Positions 27,700 to 37,545 of a stretch of DNA of 64,000 bases are shown piece by piece. The first letter of the stretch is position 1. Each line of letters begins with the position of its first letter. The DNA lies in NCBI RefSeq assembly GCF_013113835.1, contig NZ_VTYQ01000003.1, forward strand, positions 310,001 through 374,000. The letters run 5' to 3'. The stretch comes from Vibrio sp. RE88 (lineage in GTDB: Bacteria > Pseudomonadota > Gammaproteobacteria > Enterobacterales > Vibrionaceae). Below the pieces are notes generated by a model. That model was given only the letters and a program-made list of their open reading frames with translations. It had not been told where the DNA came from and did not search any database. Made by a program: the position numbers and the translations under genes.

Positions 27700-28620
27700 A
27701 TGAACCACCTATCTTTTTATTGGCTTCCTGAAAACAACGAACTTCTGGTTAAAGGCATCGAGTCAGAATTTTCAACATTAGTTGAACACGCCATCAACTC
27801 GGGCAAGATTACCCTGCCACCGATATCAGATGTTGTTTTAAAAATACAAAAATTATGCACCCAAGACGCAACCACAGTATTGGACGTTGCGGACAGCTTG
27901 CTAGAAGACCCAGGCCTTGCGGCCATTGTTATCCGAGTCGCTAATTCGGTCATCTTTAACCGCCGCAATATTACGTGCACCGACTTGGTCACAGCGGTAT
28001 CGCGTCTCGGCATTTTGCGAGTACGCGATATTGTGACTGCACAAGCCATCGAACAGCTTAAGCACTCCGTGAATTTAAGCCGTAGCTGCAATGAAGTTCT
28101 GATTAACAGTGCTCACAATTCTAGAGAACTGGCAGCCACCATGGTGATGGTAGTGAAGGGCTTCAAAGAGTCAAACGACCCAAGATATAGCAATCTGGAA
28201 ACAGATAAGGCTTTATTGACAGGTCTACTGGCTGATATTGGCTTATTTTGCATCGTGAACGAATACCATATGTACTTGGAGCAAGGTAATTACCTCGCAG
28301 AAGACATTGCGTTTCAGATATTTAATAACCAGTGTTCCAATGCAAGTCGACTTGTACTAGAACATTGGGGCTTTGATAGTGATTTCCTCGAAGTCGCCAC
28401 CAATCAAACCACGCAAAGGCAAAGTGTGGATGTCAGTTACTTGGATATCGCCCGTATCGCCAATCATATCCTGATGTTTCGTCGTCAAGATGACAAGATC
28501 GATGAACACACCGTTGAATTTGACCTGACTGGTGCAGATATACTGTACAAACTCAGCAATTTAAGTGATATTGAGTTCAATACACAAATCAATGAGTTAA
28601 TTAGCGCTAGCGGACTCTAG
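27700..28620 (+). CDS. HDOD-domain signalling protein
   Basis: A 306-residue cytosolic protein with an HDOD domain over about residues 30-235 (KITLPPISDVVLKIQKL, ANSVIFNRRNITC, ALLTGLLADIGLFCIVNEY). HDOD is related to HD phosphohydrolases but lacks the catalytic HD pair, and members act in signalling and stress or motility control. No other domain is attached. A perfect inverted repeat overlaps the stop codon. The lysO gene begins 30 bases later on the same strand. Confidence 0.9.
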   Translation: MNHLSFYWLPENNELLVKGIESEFSTLVEHAINSGKITLPPISDVVLKIQKLCTQDATTVLDVADSLLEDPGLAAIVIRVANSVIFNRRNITCTDLVTAVSRLGILRVRDIVTAQAIEQLKHSVNLSRSCNEVLINSAHNSRELAATMVMVVKGFKESNDPRYSNLETDKALLTGLLADIGLFCIVNEYHMYLEQGNYLAEDIAFQIFNNQCSNASRLVLEHWGFDSDFLEVATNQTTQRQSVDVSYLDIARIANHILMFRRQDDKIDEHTVEFDLTGADILYKLSNLSDIEFNTQINELISASGL

Positions 28621-28626
28621 CGCTAA
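28601..28626 (+). repeat. Inverted repeat spanning the HDOD gene stop
   Basis: Perfect 10-base arms TTAGCGCTAG / CTAGCGCTAA with a six-base loop. The right arm contains the TAG stop and no T-run follows, so it is more likely an mRNA-stabilising or attenuating element between this gene and lysO than a full terminator. Confidence 0.6.
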
Positions 28627-28650
28627 ACGTACCAGTATACAGGAAGCCAC

Positions 28651-29556
28651 ATGTTTTCAGGGATGATATTCATCTTTGCCCCGCTCGTTGTGGGGTATCT
28701 GATATCGATTTCCAAACCATCAATTCTCGATAAAATTAACGCCACGACCTCCAACCTTATCTATGTCATTTTGGCATTAATGGGGCTGAGCCTCGCCGCG
28801 CTCGATAATCTGGGTCAAAATCTACAACTGATCCTTCAATACGTCGCAGTCTTCTTCGTTTGCCTGAGTTTGAGTAACTTAGCGGCACTCCCATTTATCG
28901 ACAAACTTCTCCCTATTGAAACGGACGCAAAGCAAACCAAGCTGCCTTTATCCAGTATGGCGATGGAATCGGCCAAGCTGATCATTGTTGTCGGTGGTGG
29001 ACTAGTCGTAGGCATGATGCTTCCTATCGATTTGAGTTGGGTCGATACCGCCAGTGAGTGGATTTTGTTTGCCCTACTCTTTTTCATTGGTATTCAATTA
29101 CGCAACAGTGGCTTGACTCTTCGCCAGATACTGTTGAACAAGCATGGCATGATCATCGCCTTAGTGATCATTGCCACGTCGATGATAGGCGGCGCGATTG
29201 CAGCCATGATTTTAGACATCGATCTTTACCGTGGCTTGGCAATGGCATCTGGATTTGGCTGGTATTCTTTAGCAGGCATCCTGATGGGTGATGCTTTTGG
29301 CCCTGTCTACGGTGGAGCCTCATTTATGATTGAACTCCTCCGTGAACTGGTTGCCTTAGTATTGATCCCCCTCGCTATACGCACTAAGCCCTGTACAGCA
29401 ATTGGCTATGCTGGTGCAACGGCGATGGACTTTACGTTACCCGTTATACAAACCACTGGTGGGGTACGTTGTGTCCCAATTGCGATAGTGAGTGGATTTA
29501 TATTAAGCCTATTAGTGCCTGTTTTGATGCTTTTCTTTGTCTCTCTTGCAGGCTAG
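28651..29556 (+). CDS. lysO: Lysine exporter LysO family
   Basis: A 301-residue inner-membrane protein with about eight to ten helices, matching LysO (YbjE, DUF340): an N-terminal MIFIFAPLVVGYLI segment, a middle ESAKLIIVVGGGLVVG, and the family motif ASGFGWYSLAGILMGDAFGPVYGG near residue 200. It exports L-lysine and toxic analogues in E. coli. The AGGAAG ribosome site is good. It probably shares a transcript with the HDOD gene, 30 bases upstream. Confidence 0.92.
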   Translation: MFSGMIFIFAPLVVGYLISISKPSILDKINATTSNLIYVILALMGLSLAALDNLGQNLQLILQYVAVFFVCLSLSNLAALPFIDKLLPIETDAKQTKLPLSSMAMESAKLIIVVGGGLVVGMMLPIDLSWVDTASEWILFALLFFIGIQLRNSGLTLRQILLNKHGMIIALVIIATSMIGGAIAAMILDIDLYRGLAMASGFGWYSLAGILMGDAFGPVYGGASFMIELLRELVALVLIPLAIRTKPCTAIGYAGATAMDFTLPVIQTTGGVRCVPIAIVSGFILSLLVPVLMLFFVSLAG

Positions 29557-29667
29557 ATCGCATGATTTTATGTTCAGATTCACTATATTAGGGCTCAACC
29601 ACACGTTATAATTTAGCGCTTGCTAATTTAGTGGGTTTATAATAACTATTCTTCAAAAGGAATCATT

Positions 29668-30183
29668 ATGACACGTCTACTTATTGCTTTGCTGCTGGGC
29701 GCGACCTCTACTATGGTTGCCGCAGCTGACAATGCATGTTTGTCCAAGAAATACGACGCCTATGTTGATGCTTCTCTACACTGGTACGAAGATCTCGCAA
29801 AGCTAACTTCTGAACAATACCCTGACTTAAAAGAAGTCAGTGAGTGGTTTCTGGAAGGTCGAAAAAACCATTTTGAGTTGAACCGCGCAGCTGTTCACTA
29901 CTACCTTGAAAACGACCCATCTAAGATTGCTACCAGTCAGCCCGTTGAAGCTTGGCTTCAGCTAGAGCAGAAGGACATTAAAACCTTGTCCTCGCGTAGC
30001 GATGAACTCGGTCGACTGGCACAGGTCACCTTCAGTGATCGTCAATCAAAGCCGCATGAGAAGAACTACGATCTTCGCTCGGCTTTCGCCGATTTGTTGA
30101 GCCATCCAACAAAGATTGATGACGCACTAAAGCGCTACAATGAAGCAATTAAAGACCTAGAAACCATTTCATGTGATACATAA
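29668..30183 (+). CDS. Small secreted protein, unknown
   Basis: A 171-residue protein with a signal peptide (about residues 1-19, MTRLLIALLLGATSTMVAA). The mature part is mostly helical and charged, with just two cysteines, Cys24 and Cys169, near the ends: a possible disulfide clamp. I do not recognise the family. AAAGGA precedes the ATG by seven bases. A TATAAT at 29607-29612 may be its -10 element. It stands alone between lysO and panP. Confidence 0.75.
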   Translation: MTRLLIALLLGATSTMVAAADNACLSKKYDAYVDASLHWYEDLAKLTSEQYPDLKEVSEWFLEGRKNHFELNRAAVHYYLENDPSKIATSQPVEAWLQLEQKDIKTLSSRSDELGRLAQVTFSDRQSKPHEKNYDLRSAFADLLSHPTKIDDALKRYNEAIKDLETISCDT

Positions 30184-30188
30184 TGGAT

Positions 30189-30219
30189 ATTGCCGCTGGA
30201 CCTTTTCTTCAGCGGCAAT
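30189..30219 (+). terminator. Hairpin after the small secreted protein gene
   Basis: Perfect 10-base stem ATTGCCGCTG / CAGCGGCAAT with an 11-base loop just past the stop. No T-run, but a second smaller stem ACGGG / CCCGT with TTT follows at 30256-30276. Confidence 0.6.
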
Positions 30220-30324
30220 GTTCAAATCACAGTATCTAAGATCAAACAATTAAGACGGGACTTTGCGCCCGTTTTCGTTTAGATTGTCCCGCTGCAACAA
30301 AAAAGATAAGAGCAATGTAGCTGT

Positions 30325-31971
30325 ATGGTATCGGAACATAAAACGGCTGACGCGAGTTTCGAGAGTTTACTCCGAATCTTTACCGTCCCTGAAGGGCCAG
30401 ACTCAACACTGACAAAAATCGAAGAAAAGTTATCGCAAAACCTTAACCAGTTTTTGCGCGAACATATCGTCGCGGAAGAGAAACCACTTAGAGAAATTGA
30501 AAAAGACTTCTCCAATGCGTCGCTTCCAGAGCAACCCGAGTTCGTTTCCGAGCATACTCAACATTTGCTTGATACCCTAGTATCACATTCCGTCCATACT
30601 TCTGCACCGAGCTTTATCGGCCACATGACTTCGGCACTGCCCTACTTTTTAATGCCACTGTCTAAGATCATGATCGCGCTTAATCAAAACTTGGTCAAAA
30701 TCGAAACATCCAAAGCTTTTACACCTTTAGAGCGCCAAGTACTGGGCATGCTTCATCGCCTAATATACAACCAAGACGATGAGTTTTACGCCAAATGGAT
30801 GCACAGTGCTAATCACTCTCTGGGCGCTTTTTGTTCTGGAGGAACTATCGCCAACATTACGGCACTTTGGGTCGCGAGAAACAACGCGTTAAAAGCGCAA
30901 GGTGATTTCAAAGGTGTAGAAAAAGAAGGACTATTCAAAGCCATAAAGCATTATGGCTATGAAGGTCTTGCGGTATTGGTCTCTGAACGCGGCCACTATT
31001 CACTGAAAAAAGCAGCGGATGTTCTTGGCATAGGTCAAGAAGGTCTGGTTGCCATTAAAACAGATGCCAATAACCGTATCTGTCCTCAAGCTCTGCAGGA
31101 AAAAATATCTCAACTTAAACAGCAAAACATCAAGCCTTTTGCAGTGATTGGTGTTGCCGGTACAACAGAGACTGGCTCGATTGACCCAATCGCCGATATC
31201 GCGGCTATTTGTCAGCGTGAAAGTTGTCATTTCCATATTGATGCCGCATGGGGCGGTGCGACACTGATGTCTAACAACTACCGTCACCTCCTAGACGGCG
31301 TAGAGCTTGCAGACTCGATAACCATTGATGCTCACAAACAGCTCTACATCCCGATGGGTGCGGGCATGGTGTTGTTTAAAGATCCTGAAGCGATGAAATC
31401 TATCGAGCACCACGCACAATATATCTTGCGTAAAGGTTCGAAAGACCTAGGCAGCCACACGCTAGAAGGCTCCCGTTCTGGTATGGCCATGCTGGTTTAC
31501 GCCGCCATGCATATCATCAGTCGCCCTGGTTACGAGCTACTGATCGATCAGAGTATTGAAAAAGCGAAATACTTCGCCGAGTTGATCAAACAGCAGAGCG
31601 ATTTCGAACTCGTCTCAGAGCCAGAGTTATGCTTACTGACCTATCGATACATTCCAGCTGAGATCCGCAGCGCGCTTGAGAAAGCTGACCCTCAACAGAA
31701 ATCGGAATTGAATGAGCTGCTCAATGAGCTGACAAAGTTTATTCAGAAGCGACAACGCGAAACAGGTAAATCTTTTGTATCTCGAACTCGCCTCAACCCC
31801 GAGCAGTGGGACAGAATGAATACTATTGTATTCCGAGTTGTTCTGGCCAATCCTCTGACTGGACGAGACATCCTGAGCATGGTTCTCGAAGAGCAACGAG
31901 AGATTGCAAAACAAGCACCAAAATTGATGGCGAGAATCCAATCTGCCACTCAAAAAATCAAAGAAAACTGA
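30325..31971 (+). CDS. panP: PLP-dependent aspartate 1-decarboxylase PanP
   Basis: A 548-residue group II decarboxylase that makes beta-alanine from aspartate for pantothenate and coenzyme A, replacing the pyruvoyl enzyme PanD in vibrios. The PLP lysine is Lys338 in TIDAHKQLYIPMGAG, with HIDAAWGG ahead of it providing the PLP-nitrogen Asp. The N-terminal segment SFIGHMTSALPYFLMPLSK is characteristic of this decarboxylase subfamily. Full length for the family. The call rests on close similarity to recalled PanP; glutamate decarboxylase-like alternatives are less likely. Confidence 0.93.
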   Translation: MVSEHKTADASFESLLRIFTVPEGPDSTLTKIEEKLSQNLNQFLREHIVAEEKPLREIEKDFSNASLPEQPEFVSEHTQHLLDTLVSHSVHTSAPSFIGHMTSALPYFLMPLSKIMIALNQNLVKIETSKAFTPLERQVLGMLHRLIYNQDDEFYAKWMHSANHSLGAFCSGGTIANITALWVARNNALKAQGDFKGVEKEGLFKAIKHYGYEGLAVLVSERGHYSLKKAADVLGIGQEGLVAIKTDANNRICPQALQEKISQLKQQNIKPFAVIGVAGTTETGSIDPIADIAAICQRESCHFHIDAAWGGATLMSNNYRHLLDGVELADSITIDAHKQLYIPMGAGMVLFKDPEAMKSIEHHAQYILRKGSKDLGSHTLEGSRSGMAMLVYAAMHIISRPGYELLIDQSIEKAKYFAELIKQQSDFELVSEPELCLLTYRYIPAEIRSALEKADPQQKSELNELLNELTKFIQKRQRETGKSFVSRTRLNPEQWDRMNTIVFRVVLANPLTGRDILSMVLEEQREIAKQAPKLMARIQSATQKIKEN

Positions 31972-32249
31972 AAATTTCTTTCGAAAAAGCTGTAACTTGC
32001 CGAACATCGACAGCCTAAAACCACGAAAATCTTTGCATATAACACGCATTTATGTAGTTTTGGCAAAATTTAGTTTGAGGCTTGTCATATTCTCACTAAT
32101 TGAACCGTATAAAAATTACTGTAAACCTTTTGCTTAGGTTTATACTGGACCCATGGCGCTGGATAGTTATTGCCTTTAGGTGACGACTTGTGACCTCTTT
32201 TACCAACAGGTATATCCAGTGAGTTGTTCTCTATACCCTCGTGAACACT

Positions 32250-33104
32250 ATGAATACATTAGAAAAAATTCAGAAAAACCTAGAGAATTTCAGCAAGTCT
32301 GAACGTAAGGTTGCCGAAGTCATTATGGCATCTCCTCAGACTGCGATTCACTCTAGTATTGCTACACTGGCCAAAATGGCTGATGTGAGTGAGCCAACTG
32401 TTAACCGTTTTTGCCGCCGTTTGGATACCAAAGGTTTCCCCGACTTTAAACTTCACCTGGCACAAAGCCTTGCAAATGGTACACCTTATGTGAACCGCAA
32501 CGTTGAGGAAGATGATGGCCCAGACGCCTACACACATAAGATTTTCGAATCAACCATGGCTTGTCTCGATGTAGCCAAGAATAGCCTCGATTCAATGCAA
32601 ATCAACCGTGCTGTTGACCTGTTGACTCAAGCGAAACGCATTTCGTTTTTTGGCCTTGGCGCTTCTTCTGCCGTTGCACGTGATGCGCAGAACAAGTTTA
32701 TTCGCTTTAATATCCCGATTACCTGTTTTGAAGATATCGTCATGCAACGCATGAGCTGTATCAACTGTACAGACAATGACGTGATTGTACTGATTTCTCA
32801 CACTGGTCGTACTAAGAGCCAGGTCGAAATTGCCAACTTAGCACGCGAAAATGGTGCAACGGTCATTGCTATCACAGCGAAAGATTCACCTTTGGACAAA
32901 GCGAGCTCATTGTCGATTTCACTTGATGTGCCTGAAGACACTGACGTTTACATGCCGATGGCGAGTCGTGTTGTACAAATGACCGTGATTGACGTGTTAG
33001 CTACTGGCTTTACACTTCGCCGAGGTTCTGGCTTTAGAGAAAACCTCAAACGCGTCAAAGATGCGTTGAAAGACTCTCGGTACGATAAGCTGTCCCAGTT
33101 TTAA
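32250..33104 (+). CDS. hexR: RpiR-family regulator HexR
   Basis: A 284-residue transcription factor controlling central carbon genes (Entner-Doudoroff, gluconeogenesis) in response to 2-keto-3-deoxy-6-phosphogluconate. The N-terminal HTH_6 domain has MADVSEPTVNRFCRRLDTKGFPDFKLHLAQSL; the C-terminal SIS sugar-phosphate domain has FFGLGASSAVARDAQNKF and LISHTGRTKSQVEIA. The start at ATG 32250 is preferred over GTG 32241 because it gives the family's MNTLEKIQ N-terminus. The hairpin terminator begins inside its stop codon. Confidence 0.95.
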   Translation: MNTLEKIQKNLENFSKSERKVAEVIMASPQTAIHSSIATLAKMADVSEPTVNRFCRRLDTKGFPDFKLHLAQSLANGTPYVNRNVEEDDGPDAYTHKIFESTMACLDVAKNSLDSMQINRAVDLLTQAKRISFFGLGASSAVARDAQNKFIRFNIPITCFEDIVMQRMSCINCTDNDVIVLISHTGRTKSQVEIANLARENGATVIAITAKDSPLDKASSLSISLDVPEDTDVYMPMASRVVQMTVIDVLATGFTLRRGSGFRENLKRVKDALKDSRYDKLSQF

Positions 33105-33130
33105 AAAGGAGCGCATTAGCGCTCCTTTTT
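33103..33130. terminator. Bidirectional terminator between hexR and the alcohol dehydrogenase gene
   Basis: Perfect 12-base stem AAAAAGGAGCGC / GCGCTCCTTTTT with an ATTA loop, overlapping the hexR stop. Confidence 0.94.
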
Positions 33131-33140
33131 GTTTCTCGGT

Positions 33141-34388
33141 TTAAGAATTCTGCAATCGGACTTCTACATCACTCAGACCACTGTTCACCACCCGAGCACT
33201 TGACTGCTCACTTGAGTCTTCCGCAACACAATCATCATTACAATTGCATACCTGTTGAAGAATATAAGTTAATCTCTGCTTGGTAAGTGGCAAGGGATTT
33301 CCTTTAATTGCCACAGATTTAAGTGCATCCTCCGCAACAACATCAAAAGACGTACTACACACGCCAAACTGGCTCAACGTGGGCAAAGAGAGTTTATCAA
33401 GCATCATGTTGGCCCACAGCACCCCATCTTCCCGTTTAGCATTCACTCTGCCCGTCAGCAAAATCGCCATCTTCTTGTAACGAGCTAATACATCATGCCT
33501 TTCTGCATCCTGTGCTGCTTTTATGTTTTCCATCATCACATGGGGCGCAAGCCTCGCTGCAATCACACTATGGGGAGCTTCCAGCTTGCCACCCAAAGCA
33601 GAAGCCAACCCATGCGCTGCGCCAAGTTTGGCATTAGTGCTAGCCATTCCCCCCAGCATAGCGACAAACGAGAGATCAGAACGTGCTTGCGGTTTATCTT
33701 CAAGGCACCCGGATAAAATCGAAGCACTCAGCCTGCGAAGTCCTTCTTCACATATCATATCGGTTAGTGGGTTTGGGTCACCACAAACATAGGCTTCCAT
33801 TAAACGAGTAAAAGTCTCCATTGCTCCACGGCCTGATTTGTAAGAGTCGGTCCCATAGGTCAATGTCGGATCAACAATGGCCACATCCGCCAGCATCTCA
33901 GGGCTACGTAAACTCACTTTAACTTTGTCCTGCCCTGAGCGCAGGACAGCGTTACGAGTTACCTCAGAGCCAGTGCTAGCTGTCGTCGGAATAGCGATAA
34001 AAGGGATCGGTTTAGCCTTTAATGGCACATTCCGCCCGACAACTTCCACATAGTCATACACGTCACCTTGGTTAGGAATGATCGCCGCTAAAGCTTTCCC
34101 CATATCTAAAACACTTCCGCCCCCCATTGCAACAACCATATCTGGTTTGAATTTCCGCCCCACTAAAGCGGTTTCTTCAATCATAACGATGTTGGGTTCA
34201 CCACAAACGGAAACATGTTGATAGCGCATCCCCTGTGACTTGATGTAGTCGACAACCATCTCGACTCTTTCTAGACTTTGGCCCGAGACAAGCAACACGC
34301 TGTAACCGTATTGGTTAAGAATAGAAAGAGATGACTGTAAGGCACCTTCACCAAAGACAATTCGGGTGGAGGTCATAAACTGGAACAT
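33141..34388 (-). CDS. Iron-containing alcohol dehydrogenase
   Basis: A 415-residue group III alcohol dehydrogenase. The NAD-binding motif is AMGGGSVLDMGKALAA, followed by PTTASTGSEVT and the metal-ligand region AHGLASALGG...APHSVIAARLAPHV. The start at 34388 has AAGGAG 9 bases upstream, and in-frame sequence upstream lacks family similarity. The last 35 or so residues, after the enzyme core, form an unusual polar tail with a Cys cluster, CNCNDDC, then a Ser-rich stretch. The substrate is unknown. It is convergent with hexR and monocistronic. Confidence 0.92.
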   Translation of the reverse strand: MFQFMTSTRIVFGEGALQSSLSILNQYGYSVLLVSGQSLERVEMVVDYIKSQGMRYQHVSVCGEPNIVMIEETALVGRKFKPDMVVAMGGGSVLDMGKALAAIIPNQGDVYDYVEVVGRNVPLKAKPIPFIAIPTTASTGSEVTRNAVLRSGQDKVKVSLRSPEMLADVAIVDPTLTYGTDSYKSGRGAMETFTRLMEAYVCGDPNPLTDMICEEGLRRLSASILSGCLEDKPQARSDLSFVAMLGGMASTNAKLGAAHGLASALGGKLEAPHSVIAARLAPHVMMENIKAAQDAERHDVLARYKKMAILLTGRVNAKREDGVLWANMMLDKLSLPTLSQFGVCSTSFDVVAEDALKSVAIKGNPLPLTKQRLTYILQQVCNCNDDCVAEDSSEQSSARVVNSGLSDVEVRLQNS

Positions 34389-34666
34389 AGCCGAACACTC
34401 CTTGCTAATGACTTTCAATAGAGTGCCCTGAAGAGAAAGGAATTAAATTGACACAGTGCAATTTGTGACGATTAACCTCATAGAAAATAAGACTTTCGCG
34501 AGCAACTCCACGAGTTAATTATGTCGCTTATTTGGCAAAATTGTATAGATTACGTGCAAAAATCATTCAATAGATTTTACCTATCAAACCAAGAGGTAAT
34601 TGCGACTTTATTTCCGACTTTGATTCGGGCATAGTTGCACGTAACAAAATAAAGGAGAAAGACAAT

Positions 34667-34933
34667 ATGTTCGTAGTTATCTTTGGTCGCCCAGCTTGCC
34701 CATTCTGTGTACGCGCAAAAGAGCACGCAGAAACACTAAAAGCAAAGCGTGACGACTTCAACTACCGTTACGTTGATATCCACGCAGAAGGTATCTCAAA
34801 AGCTGACCTTGAAAAAACAGTAGGTAAGCCAGTTGAAACTGTTCCTCAAATCTTCGTAGATCAGGAGCACATCGGTGGCTGTGATGACTTCGAAGCATAC
34901 GCGAAAGAGCACCTAGGTCTTTTCGACGAGTAA
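34667..34933 (+). CDS. grxA: Glutaredoxin GrxA
   Basis: An 88-residue cytosolic glutaredoxin with active site CPFC at residues 11-14 and the cis-Pro loop TVPQIFVD, plus the GSH-binding GGCDDF. It reduces ribonucleotide reductase and mixed disulfides using glutathione. Codon use is strongly biased to preferred codons, suggesting high expression. It has an AAAGGAG ribosome site and is followed by a strong terminator. Confidence 0.96.
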   Translation: MFVVIFGRPACPFCVRAKEHAETLKAKRDDFNYRYVDIHAEGISKADLEKTVGKPVETVPQIFVDQEHIGGCDDFEAYAKEHLGLFDE

Positions 34934-34946
34934 TCGTTCCGAATTG

Positions 34947-34979
34947 AAAAAAAGCCGCTGTAATAAGCGGCTTTTTTTT
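34947..34979 (+). terminator. Terminator after grxA
   Basis: Stem AAAAAAAGCCGCT / AGCGGCTTTTTTT with a six-base loop. Confidence 0.94.
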
Positions 34980-35122
34980 ACTTTAAATTAAATCAATATT
35001 GTGAATTCGCAGCCCAAGTCAGCTAATAGTAAATTATAAAATTTTTCACTTATCATTTTGCAATATTCAGATACAATTCGCACACTTAACTTATCCTCTG
35101 GCACTGACATAAGAGCTGCCCC

Positions 35123-36805
35123 GTGAACATCGACGTTGTAAATTTGCTTGAGCAAAACCCCATCCTCCTCATTTTTGTAGTTCTCGCTATTGGTTTAGCT
35201 ATCGGAAAAATTCGCTTTGGAAATCTGCAGCTTGGCAATTCAATAGGTGTTTTACTTACCTCCCTCATCATGGGTCATCTAGGCTTTACGTTTAATGCCG
35301 ATGCTTTAACCATTGGGTTTATGCTCTTCATTTACTGTGTTGGTATCGAGGCAGGGCCAAACTTCTTCGGCATTTTCTTCAGAGATGGTAAACACTACTT
35401 CATCCTAAGCATGGTGGTGCTTGCGACCGCTGTATGTATCACCTATTTCGCTAGCCACAGCATGGGATTAGATTTTGGCTTGTCGGCAGGGATGATGGCA
35501 GGAGCGTTAACAGCAACCCCTGTTTTGGTGGGTGCGCAAGATGCGCTCAACTCCGGCTTAGCCACAACTCCACGTGGTATGGATTTTTCGCAGGTCATTG
35601 AGAACCTGTCCGTTGGTTACGCCATGGCGTATCTGATTGGCTTGATCAGTATGATCACATTCGCCAAGCTGCTACCAAAACTTCAAAAGCAAAATCTATC
35701 CGACTCTGCTCAGCAAATTGCTCAAGAGCGTGGTTTAGGCAGTACTGGGCAACGAAAGGTGTATTTACCGATCATCCGAGCTTACCGCGTCGGTCAGGAG
35801 TTGATCGACTGGATTGACGGTAAGAACCTAAGAGAACTCGGTATTTACCGACAAACTGGCTGTTATATTGAGCGTATTCGTCGAAACGGCATCCTCGCCC
35901 ACCCAGACGGTGATGCTATTCTCCAAGAAGGTGATGAGATTGCACTGGTTGGCTTCCCAGATAGTCATGCGCGACTAGACCCTAGTTTTAGGAACGGCAA
36001 AGAGGTCTTCGATCGTAATCTACTGGATTTGCGTATTGTCGAAGAAGAGATCGTCGTAAAAAGTGATTCCATCGCAGGCAAACGCCTGTCAGATCTGAAC
36101 CTGTCCGAATATGGCTGTTTTCTTAACCGTGTAGTACGCGCGCAGATAGAAATGCCGATGGATTTAGACATCGTCCTAGCTAAAGGTGATGTGCTGCAAG
36201 TGAGTGGTGAGAAGAGTCGCGTTCATGGCTTAGCAGAAAAAATCGGCTTCATCTCCATTCACAGTCAGATGGCAGATCTGTTGGCTTTCTGTAGCTTCTT
36301 CATCCTCGGCATCATGTTTGGCCTTATCACCATGACCTTTGGCCAGGTTTCGTTTGGCTTAGGTAACGCGGTTGGCCTTCTACTATCTGGTATCACACTA
36401 GGCTTCTTACGAGCTAACCACCCGACTTTTGGCTATGTTCCTCAGGGGGCGCTGAATATGGTCAAAGATTTAGGCTTGATGTTCTTTATGGTCGGTATTG
36501 GCCTAAGTGCTGGCGGTAAGATGTTTGAGCACTTAGCGCAGGTTGGCCCACAAGTTATTGGTCTGTCATTCCTGGTGAGTGTAGTTCCTGTCGCACTTGC
36601 TTACCTTGTGGGTGCTTATATTTTGAAAATGAACCGAGCACTGCTGTTTGGTGCCATTATCGGTGCTCGAACCTGTGCACCAGCGATGGATATCGTTAAC
36701 GATTATGCCAAGTCAACCATTCCGGCACTGGGTTATGCGGGCACTTACGCTATCGCGAATATTCTGATGACACTCGCGGGGACAGTTTTGATAATCCTCA
36801 GTTGA
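35123..36805 (+). CDS. ybjL: YbjL-type putative transporter (AspT/AAE family)
   Basis: A 560-residue inner-membrane protein starting at GTG. Two blocks of about five or six helices flank a central cytoplasmic region with two TrkA-C (RCK-C) domains (around residues 210-285 and 290-375; [12 protein letters not shown] is in the second). The pattern [13 protein letters not shown] and the C-terminal [20 protein letters not shown] match YbjL and aspartate:alanine exchangers. E. coli YbjL has 561 residues. As in E. coli, its gene is close to grxA, though there the two are divergent. The substrate is unproven. Confidence 0.9.
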   Translation: MNIDVVNLLEQNPILLIFVVLAIGLAIGKIRFGNLQLGNSIGVLLTSLIMGHLGFTFNADALTIGFMLFIYCVGIEAGPNFFGIFFRDGKHYFILSMVVLATAVCITYFASHSMGLDFGLSAGMMAGALTATPVLVGAQDALNSGLATTPRGMDFSQVIENLSVGYAMAYLIGLISMITFAKLLPKLQKQNLSDSAQQIAQERGLGSTGQRKVYLPIIRAYRVGQELIDWIDGKNLRELGIYRQTGCYIERIRRNGILAHPDGDAILQEGDEIALVGFPDSHARLDPSFRNGKEVFDRNLLDLRIVEEEIVVKSDSIAGKRLSDLNLSEYGCFLNRVVRAQIEMPMDLDIVLAKGDVLQVSGEKSRVHGLAEKIGFISIHSQMADLLAFCSFFILGIMFGLITMTFGQVSFGLGNAVGLLLSGITLGFLRANHPTFGYVPQGALNMVKDLGLMFFMVGIGLSAGGKMFEHLAQVGPQVIGLSFLVSVVPVALAYLVGAYILKMNRALLFGAIIGARTCAPAMDIVNDYAKSTIPALGYAGTYAIANILMTLAGTVLIILS

Positions 36806-36820
36806 TGAGTTCCAGATGCA

Positions 36821-36848
36821 AAAAAGGCTTCCAATCGGAAGCCTTTTT
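36821..36848. terminator. Bidirectional terminator between ybjL and artM
   Basis: Stem AAAAAGGCTTCC / GGAAGCCTTTTT with an AATC loop, between convergent genes. Confidence 0.93.
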
Positions 36849-36864
36849 AGATTTTGAACCACGC

Positions 36865-37542
36865 TTAGCTCAGCGGTCTCAAGTACGCTAGGAATCGCTT
36901 CTCAGCTAACTTGAAGCACCAGAGAATCATAAACGTCAGTGCCATGTAGAACAGGCCTGCTGTGAGGAAAGATTCGAACGGCGCGTAATAGCGAGAGTTC
37001 ACCAAGCGTGCTGCACCTGTCAGGTCAACAATTGTAACGATACCTGCAACGGCACTACCGTGAAGCATGAAGATCACTTCGTTACTGTAAGCAGGTAATG
37101 CGCGGCGTAATGCACTTGGCAAAATGATACGGCGGTAGGTCATAAATGTTCCCATACCATACGCTTTCGCAGCTTCTACTTCACCTTTTGGTAAGCCGTT
37201 TATCGCTCCGCGGATAATTTCTGCTGTATACGCTGATGTGTTAAGCACAAACGCCACAAGCGCACAGAACCAAGCATTCTCCCACAACGTATCTTTAACC
37301 GGGAAGAACTGATCCATACCGTAGTAAATTAGATAGAGCTGAACCAGCAACGGTGTACCACGGAAGAAGTAGATAAATGCCCAGCTCGGTCCGTTAATAA
37401 AGTAATTCGTACTATTGCGCGCCACACCAAGAGGAATCGCGACACACAAGCCAATAATCAGCGCTAAGCCCACCAGCCATGCCGTCGTCCACAAGCCATC
37501 AAGATAAATTGGCAAACTTTCGATAATCAGTGAAAAGTCCAT
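36865..37542 (-). CDS. artM: Arginine-type amino acid ABC transporter permease
   Basis: A 225-residue permease of the HisM/ArtM family. The EAA loop GEVEAAKAYGMGTFMTYRRIILPSALRRALP contacts the ATPase, and there are about five membrane helices. It starts three bases after the stop of the second permease gene (artQ), indicating tight coupling. Operon order on this strand is ATPase, binding protein, artQ, artM. The ArgR boxes upstream of the operon favour arginine, and possibly lysine or ornithine, as substrate. Confidence 0.9.
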   Translation of the reverse strand: MDFSLIIESLPIYLDGLWTTAWLVGLALIIGLCVAIPLGVARNSTNYFINGPSWAFIYFFRGTPLLVQLYLIYYGMDQFFPVKDTLWENAWFCALVAFVLNTSAYTAEIIRGAINGLPKGEVEAAKAYGMGTFMTYRRIILPSALRRALPAYSNEVIFMLHGSAVAGIVTIVDLTGAARLVNSRYYAPFESFLTAGLFYMALTFMILWCFKLAEKRFLAYLRPLS

Positions 37543-37545
37543 TTC

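Noticed and set aside
32040..32249. HexR autoregulatory operator upstream of hexR
   Set aside because: TGTAGTTTTG near 32052 resembles half of the site, but the second half of the palindrome is missing.
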